Source: JACKGW01 sp964586025 (GTDB lineage: Bacteria > Planctomycetota > PLA2 > JAEUHO01). From it: a stretch of DNA of 37,295 nt. Of this stretch, positions 25,663-33,457 are shown one piece after another; within the stretch, counting starts at the first letter, position 1; each line of letters begins with the position of its first letter. Both the position numbers and the translations under genes were made by a program. The stretch spans positions 1 through 37,295 of the forward strand of contig CAZPGF010000016.1 in assembly GCA_964586025.1 (NCBI GenBank), read 5' to 3'. The notes under the pieces were generated by a model. It worked only from the letters and a program-made list of their open reading frames with translations, ran no database searches and was not told the origin of the DNA.

Positions 25663-27357
25663 ATGCAATCGGATCTCGAGATCGCTCGGCAAGCCACGCT
25701 CCGCCCGATCGAGGCCATCGCGACCGAGGCGGGGCTGCTCCCCGCCGAGGTCGAGCCGTACGGCCGCCACATGGCGAAGGTCTCGCTCGGCGCGGTCGAT
25801 CGCCTGAAGGACCGCCCCCAGGCTCGCTACATCGTCGTCACCGCGATCACGCCGACGCCGCTCGGCGAGGGCAAGACGGTCCACACGATCGGGCTGTCGC
25901 TCGGCCTCGCCCGGCTGGGCAAGCGCGTCGTCACGTGCATCCGCCAGCCCAGCATGGGGCCGCTGTTCGGCATCAAGGGCGGCGCGGCGGGCGGCGGCTA
26001 CAGCCAGGTCGTCCCGATGGAGAGCTTCAACCTCCATCTGACCGGCGACATCCATGCGGTGCAGGCCGCGCACAACCTCGTCGCGGCACACATCGACGCG
26101 TCCGTGTTGCTCGGCAATCGCTTCGGGTTCGCGGCGGACGGGATCGCGTGGCGTCGCGTCACCGACACGAACGATCGCGCCCTGCGCGAGATCATCACCG
26201 GGCTCGGCGGTCGCGAGAACGGCGTCCCGCGGCGCTCCGGGTTCGACATCACCGTCGCCAGCGAGTTCATGGCGATCCTCGGCCTCGCCGACGACCTGGC
26301 GGACATGCGCCGTCGCCTCGGCCGGGTCATCCTCGGCTACCGGAACGACGGCACCGCGATCACCGCCGAGGACGTCCATGCGGCGGGGGCCGCCGCGGTG
26401 ATCTTGAAGGAGGCGATCAAGCCGACGCTCCTGCAGACGATCGAGGGAACGCCGTGCTTCGTGCATGCCGGCCCCTTCGCGAACATCGCGCACGGCAACT
26501 CGTCGATCGTCGCGGACCGCATCGCCGTGCGACTCGCCGACTACGTCGTCACCGAGGCCGGATTCGGCGCCGACATCGGCGCCGAGAAGTTCTTCAACAT
26601 CAAGTGCCGCGCCTCGGGCCTGCGGCCGAGCGCCGCCCTGCTGGTGACGACGGTTCGGGCGCTGAAGAGCCACAGCGGTCGCTTCAAGATCGTCGCGGGG
26701 AAGCCCCTTCCGAAGGCGCTCCTGGCCGAGGATCTCGAGAGCCTCGCGGCCGGCATGGGGAACCTGGAAAAGCAGATCGAGAACGTTCGCGCGCACGGCA
26801 TCCCGGTCGTCGTCGCGATCAATCGCTTCCCGACGGACACCGACAACGAGCACCGCGCGATCCGCGACGCCGCGTTGAAGGCGGGTGCAAGCGGTTGCGA
26901 GGTCAGTGACGTCTTCACGAAGGGCGGCGACGGCGGCGTGAAGATCGCCGCCGCGATCGAGCAGGCGTGCGACGAGGAGTCGGCGTTCCGATTCCTCTAT
27001 TCGCTGGACGCGCCGGTTCGCGAGAAGATCGAGACGATCGCGACGCGGATGTACGGCGCCGACGGCGTCGACTTCTCGGACGCCGCCGCCGCCGACATCG
27101 ACCGATACGAGGCGCTCGGCTTCCGCGACCTGCCGATCTGCATGGCGAAAACGCACCTCTCCCTGACGCACGACGCGAACCTCAAGGGCCGGCCGAGCGG
27201 GTTCCGGCTCCCGGTGCGGGAGGTGCGCCTCGCCGCCGGCGCCGGCTTCCTCTATCCGCTCGTCGGGACGATGCGCACCATGCCGGGCCTCGGTTCGGCG
27301 CCCGGTCTGGAGCAGGTCGACTTCGACGCCGACGGCAACGTCGTCGGGTTGTTCTAG
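25663..27357 (+). CDS. fhs: Formate-tetrahydrofolate ligase
   Basis: This 564-residue enzyme makes 10-formyl-tetrahydrofolate from formate, tetrahydrofolate and ATP, feeding one-carbon metabolism. The nucleotide-binding loop TPTPLGEGKT (about 68-77) is present, with the family signatures RQPSMGPLFGIKGGAAGGGYSQV, TEAGFGADIGAEKF and CMAKTHLSLTHD, and the late PGLGSAPG. The length matches the family. ATG 25663 begins the conserved region (DLEIARQA). An earlier in-frame start at 25600 would add a Pro/Arg-rich, non-conserved leader. It follows the lipoprotein gene by 82 bases and precedes plsC by five. Confidence 0.96.
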   Translation: MQSDLEIARQATLRPIEAIATEAGLLPAEVEPYGRHMAKVSLGAVDRLKDRPQARYIVVTAITPTPLGEGKTVHTIGLSLGLARLGKRVVTCIRQPSMGPLFGIKGGAAGGGYSQVVPMESFNLHLTGDIHAVQAAHNLVAAHIDASVLLGNRFGFAADGIAWRRVTDTNDRALREIITGLGGRENGVPRRSGFDITVASEFMAILGLADDLADMRRRLGRVILGYRNDGTAITAEDVHAAGAAAVILKEAIKPTLLQTIEGTPCFVHAGPFANIAHGNSSIVADRIAVRLADYVVTEAGFGADIGAEKFFNIKCRASGLRPSAALLVTTVRALKSHSGRFKIVAGKPLPKALLAEDLESLAAGMGNLEKQIENVRAHGIPVVVAINRFPTDTDNEHRAIRDAALKAGASGCEVSDVFTKGGDGGVKIAAAIEQACDEESAFRFLYSLDAPVREKIETIATRMYGADGVDFSDAAAADIDRYEALGFRDLPICMAKTHLSLTHDANLKGRPSGFRLPVREVRLAAGAGFLYPLVGTMRTMPGLGSAPGLEQVDFDADGNVVGLF

Positions 27358-27362
27358 TCCTC

Positions 27363-28148
27363 GTGGCGACCGCAGCCGTCGCAAACGAGCCTCCGCCGCA
27401 GCGTCCCTTCACGCCCGGATGGCTCGGGCCGCTGCGTGCGCTTTGGTTCGCGGCAACCGTGCTGCCGTGGACGCTGTTCTGGTTCGTCGTCGGCCTGCCG
27501 CTGATCCTCACCCACCGGAGGACCGGCGGAGACGCCCAGATCACGGCGCGCTGCTGGGGACGCGGGCTCTTGCTGCTGAACGGGATGCGGATTCGCGTGC
27601 ACGGTCGTGAGCGCTTCGCACGCGGGACGCCGCGGATGATCGTTGCCAACCACACGTCGTTCCTCGACCCGCCCCTCCTGGCGGCGGTCGTCCCGGGGCG
27701 CACGCGTTTCCTCCTGAAGAAGGAGCTGCTCCGATTTCCGTTCATCGGCTGGTACGCGCGGATGGCGCGGCACTTCCTGATCGATCGGGGCGACCCGCGG
27801 CAAGCGAAGGCGCTGCAGGACCGAGCCGTCCAACAGGTCCGCGAGAGGCACCAGGTTCCCATCGTCTTTCCCGAGGGGACGCGCAGCGCCGACGGTCGGC
27901 TCGCGCCACTGAAGGCCGGCGCATTCGACCTCGCGTTGAAGGCAGGAATCGACGTTCAGCCGATCTGGATCGAGGGCACCTTCGTGCGGATGCCGCGCGA
28001 TGCCCGCTATCCGCGGCGCGGCGGCACGCTGGTCGTGAAGGTCGGCGAGCCGATTCCGATCGCCGGGTTCGCGGGCGGGCCCGGTCGCCGTGCCCTCGTG
28101 GAACAGGTCGAGGCGGCGATGCACGCCATGGCACGAGACGCTCGCTGA
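27363..28148 (+). CDS. plsC: 1-acyl-sn-glycerol-3-phosphate acyltransferase (PlsC-like)
   Basis: This 261-residue protein has an N-terminal hydrophobic segment (about 25-45) and an acyltransferase domain. It has the catalytic HX4D box NHTSFLD, the substrate-binding FPEGTRS, and downstream IWIEGT. It would transfer an acyl chain to lysophosphatidic acid at the inner face of the membrane. Related families acylate other lipids, so the substrate is inferred. GTG 27363, five bases after the fhs stop, is the only sensible start. The frame further upstream lies in fhs. Confidence 0.9.
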   Translation: MATAAVANEPPPQRPFTPGWLGPLRALWFAATVLPWTLFWFVVGLPLILTHRRTGGDAQITARCWGRGLLLLNGMRIRVHGRERFARGTPRMIVANHTSFLDPPLLAAVVPGRTRFLLKKELLRFPFIGWYARMARHFLIDRGDPRQAKALQDRAVQQVRERHQVPIVFPEGTRSADGRLAPLKAGAFDLALKAGIDVQPIWIEGTFVRMPRDARYPRRGGTLVVKVGEPIPIAGFAGGPGRRALVEQVEAAMHAMARDAR

Positions 28149-28206
28149 ACGCCGCGCTGCCGTCGTCCGCGTCCCGAGGGCCTCGACCCGCGACCGCGCA
28201 CCGCCG

Positions 28207-29166
28207 CTACTTGGCGCGCACGACCCAGTCCCTCGGAACGCCGGACCGCGCGAGGACCGCATCGACGTCCTCCAGGAAGCGACGGCCGTCGACGACGTAG
28301 CCCGCGGTCGGTCGCACGCCCGGACAGCGATCGGCAAACCACGCGTTGAACCGCTCCATGAACAGCTCGCGCGTCAACTTCGCGTGGACGCTCGCCCAGG
28401 CGACCGCCAGGTCCTCTCCGTCGGCGCGAACCTTGAACGCGATGGCCAGACGGCGATCGGGCAACTCCAGTCGATAGCGACTCACCAGCGCGTCCCGCCG
28501 CTCCTCGTGCAACGACGCGAAGGGGAACAGCGAAGCCAACCACGACCGGTAGTCCCGTCGCCCGCCGTGGCGATCGAACACGACGTGCGCGTCCTCGCCG
28601 GGAAACCGGTCGAGAAGGCGGGTCAGTAGACATCCGCCGATCACCGCGAGAACGTTCGCCTTGCTGCCGCGGCGGGTCGCGTCGTTGAACGCGGGCACGT
28701 CGATGGGCCAGGCCCGCAGGTCGAGAGCCTCTACCCCGACGGAGGCGAACCGTTCGGAGAGCGGGCCGGTCCACGGATAGCGCGGGACCGCCGCCCCTTC
28801 GAGGGACTCGTGCCAGGGAAGGGCACCGAACGCGGCCGGCGGCCCCTCGCCGTATCGCGCGAGCAGATCGCCGAGGTCGGCCGGGGGGGCCTGGTCGGAC
28901 GCCGCCGCGAACGCGCCGACCGCACGCGCGAGTCCGACGAGGCCGTCCCGCGCGTACAGCCTCTTGCTGTCATCGACCGGCACCGGCAGCGCTCCGCCCG
29001 ATCGGCGGCCCCGGGCCGGCACCACGAAGGGCCGCAGTCGCTCTCCGAGGGCGGCACCGGGATCGTCCGAGGTCCCCAGGCCGCCGACACGCCACGCTGA
29101 CACGGCGATGACGAGCGGGCCGAGCAGCGGACCGTAGCCGGCTTCGTCGAGTCCGAGAACCAGCAC
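28207..29166 (-). CDS. RNase HII-like nuclease, divergent
   Basis: This 319-residue protein starts with LGLDEAGYGPLLGP, like the RNase HII opening GxDEAGRGPxxGP, followed by DDSKRLY (canonical DDSKKL). A later VVFDRHGG supplies the third acidic residue, and GEDLAVAWASVHAKLTRE mirrors the family's GDAxxxxIAAASIxAKVxRD, so all four catalytic acids (Asp7, Glu8 and two later Asp) appear present. The Gly-Arg-Gly motif that reads the ribonucleotide junction is Gly-Tyr-Gly (10-12), and the protein is about 100 residues longer than usual. It probably cuts RNA/DNA or a structurally related substrate. GTG 29166, with GGAGG upstream, was chosen over ATG 29259. Confidence 0.7.
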   Translation of the reverse strand: MLVLGLDEAGYGPLLGPLVIAVSAWRVGGLGTSDDPGAALGERLRPFVVPARGRRSGGALPVPVDDSKRLYARDGLVGLARAVGAFAAASDQAPPADLGDLLARYGEGPPAAFGALPWHESLEGAAVPRYPWTGPLSERFASVGVEALDLRAWPIDVPAFNDATRRGSKANVLAVIGGCLLTRLLDRFPGEDAHVVFDRHGGRRDYRSWLASLFPFASLHEERRDALVSRYRLELPDRRLAIAFKVRADGEDLAVAWASVHAKLTRELFMERFNAWFADRCPGVRPTAGYVVDGRRFLEDVDAVLARSGVPRDWVVRAK

Positions 29167-29251
29167 CGAACCAGGGCCTCCGGGGGCGCTTCCGAGGTCA
29201 GGACGCCGGTCGCGCCCAAGGCGACACAACCCGCGACCGATCCAGGGACAG

Positions 29252-29267
29252 GGGTACATTCGTACCC
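29252..29267. promoter_or_regulatory. Palindrome overlapping a -10-like box in a divergent intergenic region
   Basis: GGGTAC-ATTC-GTACCC is a perfect 6-bp inverted repeat between the minus-strand nuclease gene and the plus-strand thioredoxin-like gene. It contains TACATT (29255-29260), a possible -10 box for the plus-strand gene, so a repressor operator is plausible. Confidence 0.35.
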
Positions 29268-29339
29268 GATCGGGCCGTCATCCGACGTGGTCGGCGGGGG
29301 CCCCATCCGCGCGCTGGGATCTTGGCTGGAGGGTCGTCC

Positions 29340-30659
29340 ATGGGCTTTGTTCGCATTGGCGCCGTGCGCGCGCCGCGCTGCGCCGCACTCTTCGCCGCGG
29401 CGCTGCTGGCGGGCACCTTCACGCGCGGCCTCGTCGCGGACGAGTCGCGCTACACGCTGCGATTCGACGACCCGCGTTCGACGGCCGAGGCGGAGCGCCT
29501 GCTCGACGATCTGGAGCGCGCGTTCAGCGAGGCTCTGGATGCGGGTGACGACTCCCCGGCGCTCAGGACCTCGGCGAGCCGCCTGGTTGCCGCACGCGAG
29601 GCTCACGCCGATCAGACCTCCGCGATCGCCGAGGCCCGGAGTCGGGTCGAAGTCGCGCGTGCCCGCCTCGAGAGCGACGAGCGACGGCTGAAGGAACGCA
29701 AGTCCGGCGAGGAGTGGACCCGGCTCTCGGCCTCCTCGAAGGCGTCCATGGAGCGCCAGGAAGCGGAGTACCTCGGGCGAATCCGCGCCGTCACCGCGAA
29801 TCGCGAGGCCGTCGCGAGCCGAATCGAGTCCGAGCGGGCATCGACGCGCACGCTGCTCGCGGCGTTCGGCGGATCGTGGGGTGCGCTCGCCATCGAGAAG
29901 ACGATCTACGAGCCGCAGCGCACGCTGCGCCTCGGCACCGGTGCCACCTGGCAGCGCGCGATGGAGGAGCACGCGGCGCGCTTCAACTCGTTCGTCGAGG
30001 CGCGGCACGGCGACGCGCCGTGCCTGGTCGCCGCCGCGAAGCGCTCGTTGCTCTCCCACCGGATTCCGGCGGGCACGTTCCCGACCGTCGCGCGCGGCCC
30101 GGAGCGGCGCCCGGATCCCGCGCCGCTCGCGTCGGCGCCACGCGTCGCGCCGCCGGCGAGCCGCGCCCCGCACGATCGAGGCGAGTTCGAGCCGGTGTTC
30201 CCGGCATCGACCGACGACCGGCCACTGGGCGCGGCGCCGTCCCGCCCGGGAGGCTCGACGAGCGCCCATCTCGTGGAGAACCACGGCGGTTTCACGTGGT
30301 ATCTCGACTTCGAAGAGGCCGCCGCGGAGGCGCGTCGCACCGGACGCCTCATCTACTGCCTGAGCACCCGCCCCGGCTGTCACATGTGCGAGGCGGTACG
30401 CGATCAGAGCGTGGTGGACAATCTGGCGGACATGCAGCGGGTCTGCGTCGGATACCTCTACAACATCCATAACCCGACGAAGGATCCGTCGATCACGCGC
30501 GTCGATTCGCTGCTCCGGCGCAACCTCGTCGGCGCGACGCTGATGCCGCTCACCGGCTGGGTCACGCCCGACCTCCAGTGGGTCCACGGCTTCAGCGGGT
30601 GGCGAGAACCGTCGGCGTTCCGCGTCGAGGTAGCGCGCGCCCGGTCGCTCGCGCGCTGA
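29340..30659 (+). CDS. Secreted coiled-coil protein with C-terminal thioredoxin-like domain
   Basis: This 439-residue protein has a signal peptide (about 8-33, AALFAAALLAGTF). A long charged helical region rich in Glu, Arg and Ala (about 40-190) is probably coiled coil, and a Pro/Arg-rich linker follows (about 260-320). The last ~110 residues look like a thioredoxin-type fold: WYLDFEEAAAEARRTGRLIYCLSTRPGCHMC has the strand-loop-CxxC arrangement (CHMC), followed by AVRD and later LMPLTGWVTPDL in the cis-Pro position. A periplasmic disulfide or copper-related role is possible, but none is proven. ATG 29340 has GGAGG eight bases upstream. Confidence 0.68.
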   Translation: MGFVRIGAVRAPRCAALFAAALLAGTFTRGLVADESRYTLRFDDPRSTAEAERLLDDLERAFSEALDAGDDSPALRTSASRLVAAREAHADQTSAIAEARSRVEVARARLESDERRLKERKSGEEWTRLSASSKASMERQEAEYLGRIRAVTANREAVASRIESERASTRTLLAAFGGSWGALAIEKTIYEPQRTLRLGTGATWQRAMEEHAARFNSFVEARHGDAPCLVAAAKRSLLSHRIPAGTFPTVARGPERRPDPAPLASAPRVAPPASRAPHDRGEFEPVFPASTDDRPLGAAPSRPGGSTSAHLVENHGGFTWYLDFEEAAAEARRTGRLIYCLSTRPGCHMCEAVRDQSVVDNLADMQRVCVGYLYNIHNPTKDPSITRVDSLLRRNLVGATLMPLTGWVTPDLQWVHGFSGWREPSAFRVEVARARSLAR

Positions 30660-30679
30660 TCCGCCCTACGGCCGACGGC

Positions 30680-30766
30680 TATACTCACGCGCTCTCCGCC
30701 GGGCGACCGCCCGGCGGAGGGTCCGACCGCAGTCCGGGCGGTCGCCGTTCCCCTCGTGACGAAGGA
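30680..30766 (+). promoter_or_regulatory. Leader with mutually exclusive hairpins upstream of the glycine-zipper lipoprotein
   Basis: TATACT (30680-30685) is a likely -10 box. Hairpin A: 30694-30704 with 30709-30719 (11 perfect pairs, GACC loop). Hairpin B: 30702-30714 with 30734-30746 (13 perfect pairs). Hairpin C: 30724-30730 with 30738-30744 (7 pairs). A and C can coexist, and B excludes both. The ribosome-binding GAAGGA is at 30761-30766. The layout resembles an attenuator or riboswitch. Confidence 0.4.
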
Positions 30767-30775
30767 TCGACGACC

Positions 30776-30994
30776 ATGACGTGCATCTCGAAGGCCCACC
30801 GTGCGGTGCGTGCCGTCCTGCTGGCCTTTCTCGTCCCCGCCCTGATCGGGTGCGGCGCAGGCGCGACCACCGGCGCGATCGTGGGCGCCGCCGTCGGCGC
30901 CGCGATCGGCAGCGAGTACGACGACCCCTACGGTCATGGGTGGGACACGTACTACTACAAGTCCGGCGATCCGTCCGTCACGTCGGACTTCTGA
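30776..30994 (+). CDS. Small glycine-zipper lipoprotein
   Basis: This 72-residue protein has a signal peptide with lipobox LIGC (Cys about 26). A glycine-zipper stretch (GATTGAIVGAAVGAAIGS) follows, then a polar, aromatic-rich C-terminus with YDDPYGHGWDTYYYK. Glycine-zipper segments of this kind occur in small outer-membrane lipoproteins and can pack in membranes or oligomerise. The start ATG 30776 has GAAGGA at good spacing and sits behind a promoter-like box and structured leader. The function is unknown. A general envelope-integrity role is only a guess. Confidence 0.75.
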   Translation: MTCISKAHRAVRAVLLAFLVPALIGCGAGATTGAIVGAAVGAAIGSEYDDPYGHGWDTYYYKSGDPSVTSDF

Positions 30995-31039
30995 TCAGCC
31001 GGATCGGACCGACGAGAGCGTCGAGGCGCGTGCGCGGGC

Positions 31040-31663
31040 TCACTCTCCGCCGGAGTCGTCGCCGCCCGCGTCGTCGTCGGCGGACTCCTCGGACGGCAGA
31101 TCCGCGGGCACCGTCTCATCGACCGCGGGCGACCCATCCGGCGCCCCGGCGGGCGGAAGGTCGCCGGACGTCGCATCGGCCGCCACGACATCGATCGTCA
31201 CGGTGTTCGCCCCGTCATCGGACCAGGCGAGGCCTTGGGCCTTCGTGATCTGATCGAGGGCTTCGGCGAGCGTGACGTTCTGGAACGACATCGACACCGT
31301 CCCAAGGCGTTCGCGTGCCGCGGGGGTCACGTGGACGCGGACTCCGGCCGTCCGCGCCAGGGCCTCGAGCACGCTGCCGCACTTCGCGCCGTCGCAAGAG
31401 AGCGACTGGAAGCGGTGACCGTGCAGACGCTTCGCCGCTTCGTCGCCGCTCACGACATCGGCGACGCCGGCCGTCAGTCCACCCGCGGCCGTCACCTCGG
31501 CCGTGGAGGCCGGACCGCTCGGGGCGGCTTCGGCCGGCGGAGGCTCGACCGGCTGCCAGGCGGATCCGCCGGGAACGCGGCAGCACCGCCCGCGGGCGCA
31601 CGCGGAGAGCGCGAGAACGGCGCAGAGCGCCGACAACGTGGTGACGAGCGTCGTCTTCTTCAT
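31040..31663 (-). CDS. Lipoprotein with secretin-N / STN-like domain
   Basis: This 207-residue protein starts with a lipoprotein signal (LALSAC, Cys about 22) and a Pro/Ala-rich spacer. A compact domain (about 75-165) follows, containing SGDEAAKRLHGHRFQSLSC, VLEALARTAGVRVHVTPAARERLGTVSMSFQNVTLAEALDQITKAQGLAW and a final strand TVTIDVV. This is the beta-alpha-beta pattern of STN or secretin N0/N1 domains, which mediate contacts in secretins and TonB receptors. An acidic Asp/Glu-rich tail ends it. ATG 31663 has a perfect AGGAGG. No secretin pore is encoded nearby, so it may be a stand-alone partner. Confidence 0.7.
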   Translation of the reverse strand: MKKTTLVTTLSALCAVLALSACARGRCCRVPGGSAWQPVEPPPAEAAPSGPASTAEVTAAGGLTAGVADVVSGDEAAKRLHGHRFQSLSCDGAKCGSVLEALARTAGVRVHVTPAARERLGTVSMSFQNVTLAEALDQITKAQGLAWSDDGANTVTIDVVAADATSGDLPPAGAPDGSPAVDETVPADLPSEESADDDAGGDDSGGE

Positions 31664-31717
31664 GGCGAGGTGCCTCCTGGTCGCCCCCCGTCGGTCCAGC
31701 ATCCCACAGTGGAAGGG

Positions 31718-31793
31718 TGGTGGCTAGGGCCGGGATTGAACCGGCCACCTCCTGATTTTCAGTCAGGCGCTCTACCAACTGAGCTACCTAGCC
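31718..31793 (-). tRNA. tRNA-Phe (anticodon GAA)
   Basis: This 76-base tRNA folds fully: acceptor stem GGCTAGG/CCTAGCC, D-arm GCTC/GAGC, anticodon stem CCTGA/TCAGG with loop CTGAAAA (anticodon GAA), variable loop of five, and T-arm GCCGG/CCGGC with TTCAATC. Discriminator A and CCA are encoded in the DNA (31720-31718). Confidence 0.97.
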
Positions 31794-31960
31794 ACGGCGG
31801 CGGCCTATGGTCGGGAGACGGCGGCCCGGAACAAGTCTTTTTCCCGCCGGAGCAGCCGGTCGCGCCGTCTCCGGGCCCGTCATCCCGACGCGGGTATCCT
31901 CTTCAGGCCCCGATTCCGGTTGCCCGGTGCTCCGACGGCACACGATGACGAGGATCCTCG

Positions 31961-32524
31961 ATGGCTCCCCATGACACGTTCGCTTCCCATCCCACCACGG
32001 CGAGAGGCCGATCGCGTGTCGGGATCCGCCTCGGCGACGAGTCCTTCGACTTTCAGGGTCCGGAAGCAATCGTCGAGCGGTCGTTGGAACAGTGGCTCGA
32101 TCGACTCGACCGGCGCGCCCGACAACTCGGTCTTCCCCCGTTGCTCGAGGTCGATCTCGGCGCGCGCGGCCTCGTCAATACCGCCGACGTCCCGGAGCCG
32201 CCGACCGCTCCGGCGCGACCCTCGTTCGTCGACTGGTACCGCAATCGCCTCGTCCACCCCGAGGGGAAGCGAGGCGTCGTGCAGGACCATGTCCTGTTGA
32301 TCGTCTACCACGTCACCCACGTGCTCGGTGCGCCGTCCGCCACGGCGAACGACCTGCGCAGCGGATTCGACGCGCTCGGCATGAAGCAACCGAACATGCC
32401 CGTGCTCGTGTACGGCCTCAAGCAGAAGGGTCTGTTGCAGGCGGGCGATGCGTACGCGTCGTACGTCCTTTCGGCCGCGGGGCGCTACTACATCGAAGAG
32501 CGCTACAGTCTCGTTCGTCACTAG
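31961..32524 (+). CDS. Hypothetical protein with possible C-terminal winged-helix
   Basis: This 187-residue soluble protein has no family I can name with certainty. The N-terminus reads IRLGDESFDFQGPEAIVERSLEQWLDRL, a short strand-helix element resembling the small FEGxxxFVExxI-type module seen in various bacterial and archaeal proteins. A Pro-rich linker follows. The C-terminal half (about 105-185) has helix-turn-helix spacing (TANDLRSGFDALGMKQPNMPVLVYGLKQKGLL) and ends YVLSAAGRYYIEE, resembling a winged-helix wing. A role in DNA binding is therefore possible. ATG 31961 has GAGGA nearby. It converges on ribF and shares a CTAG stop overlap with it. Confidence 0.65.
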   Translation: MAPHDTFASHPTTARGRSRVGIRLGDESFDFQGPEAIVERSLEQWLDRLDRRARQLGLPPLLEVDLGARGLVNTADVPEPPTAPARPSFVDWYRNRLVHPEGKRGVVQDHVLLIVYHVTHVLGAPSATANDLRSGFDALGMKQPNMPVLVYGLKQKGLLQAGDAYASYVLSAAGRYYIEERYSLVRH

Positions 32525-33456
32525 CTCCGCGACGCGGCGACCTCGGCGACGTCCCGGCGGATCTGTGCGGACAACGCCTCGACGCTGGAGAAGCGACGCT
32601 CCTCGCGCAGTCGCCGGATGAACTCGACGTGCAGGGTCGAACCGTAGAGGTCGCCCCGATAGTCGAGCAGGTGCACCTCGAGGCGCGGCGCCGCCCCGTC
32701 GGGGGTGGCCTCGATGGTCGGGCGCCTTCCGAGGTTCGCCACGCCGCTCCACCAAGGGCCGCCGGCCACCCGAGCGCGCACCTCGTAGACACCGTTCGGC
32801 GGCAGGACGACGTCGCCGACGCCGACGTTGGCGGTCGGGAAGCCGAGCGTCCGGCCACGCCCGTCGCCGTGCCCGACCGGACCGGCCACGTCCACGGCAC
32901 GCCCGAGAAGCCGCGCGGCAGGCTCCAGATCGCCGATCTCGATCGCGTCGCGGATCCGTGTGCTCGAGACGGGTCGGCCGTCGAGAACGACGGCGGGCGC
33001 TTCTTCGACGAGGATCCCGAGGCGTTCCGCGTACGGCCGGACCGTCGTGAACGTGCCGAGCCCTCCGTGTCCGAAGTTGCCGTTCCAACCGAACAGCAGG
33101 GCCGCGATGCCGAGCCGCGCCACCAGGACCTCGTCGACGAACGAGGCCCAGGAAAGCGTGCGCAGGGCCTCGTCGAACGGTGTCACGACGACCGCGTCCA
33201 CCCCACACTCGGCGAGTCCGTTCAAGCGCCGCTCCAACGAGAGGAGCGGACGCGGAGGCGCGCCACGGATCACGGCCATCGGATGGGTTGCGAACGTCAC
33301 GACGACGCTCTCGCCACCGACGCGCGTCGCGAGTTCCCGCAGCCGATTCAGCAGATCGACGTGCCCGAGGTGGAGGCCGTCGAACGTTCCGATCGTCACC
33401 GCGGGACGTCGGAACTTCGACGGGGCGAGATCGGTGAGGCCGTCGTATCGGCGCAC
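32521..33456 (-). CDS. ribF: Bifunctional riboflavin kinase / FAD synthetase
   Basis: This 311-residue enzyme makes FMN from riboflavin and then FAD. The N-terminal nucleotidyltransferase domain has VTIGTFDGLHLGH, the GxFDGxHxGH motif, FATHP, and SSTRIRDAI (S-S-T-x-I-R). The C-terminal kinase domain has GRGRTLGFPTANV (with the conserved PTAN), PPNGVYEV and GVANLGRRPT, then LLDYRGDLYG. The start is GTG 33456, just after the def stop, so the pair is transcribed together and probably coupled. The stop overlaps the convergent gene at 32521-32524. Confidence 0.94.
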   Translation of the reverse strand: MRRYDGLTDLAPSKFRRPAVTIGTFDGLHLGHVDLLNRLRELATRVGGESVVVTFATHPMAVIRGAPPRPLLSLERRLNGLAECGVDAVVVTPFDEALRTLSWASFVDEVLVARLGIAALLFGWNGNFGHGGLGTFTTVRPYAERLGILVEEAPAVVLDGRPVSSTRIRDAIEIGDLEPAARLLGRAVDVAGPVGHGDGRGRTLGFPTANVGVGDVVLPPNGVYEVRARVAGGPWWSGVANLGRRPTIEATPDGAAPRLEVHLLDYRGDLYGSTLHVEFIRRLREERRFSSVEALSAQIRRDVAEVAASRS

Positions 33457-33457
33457 G

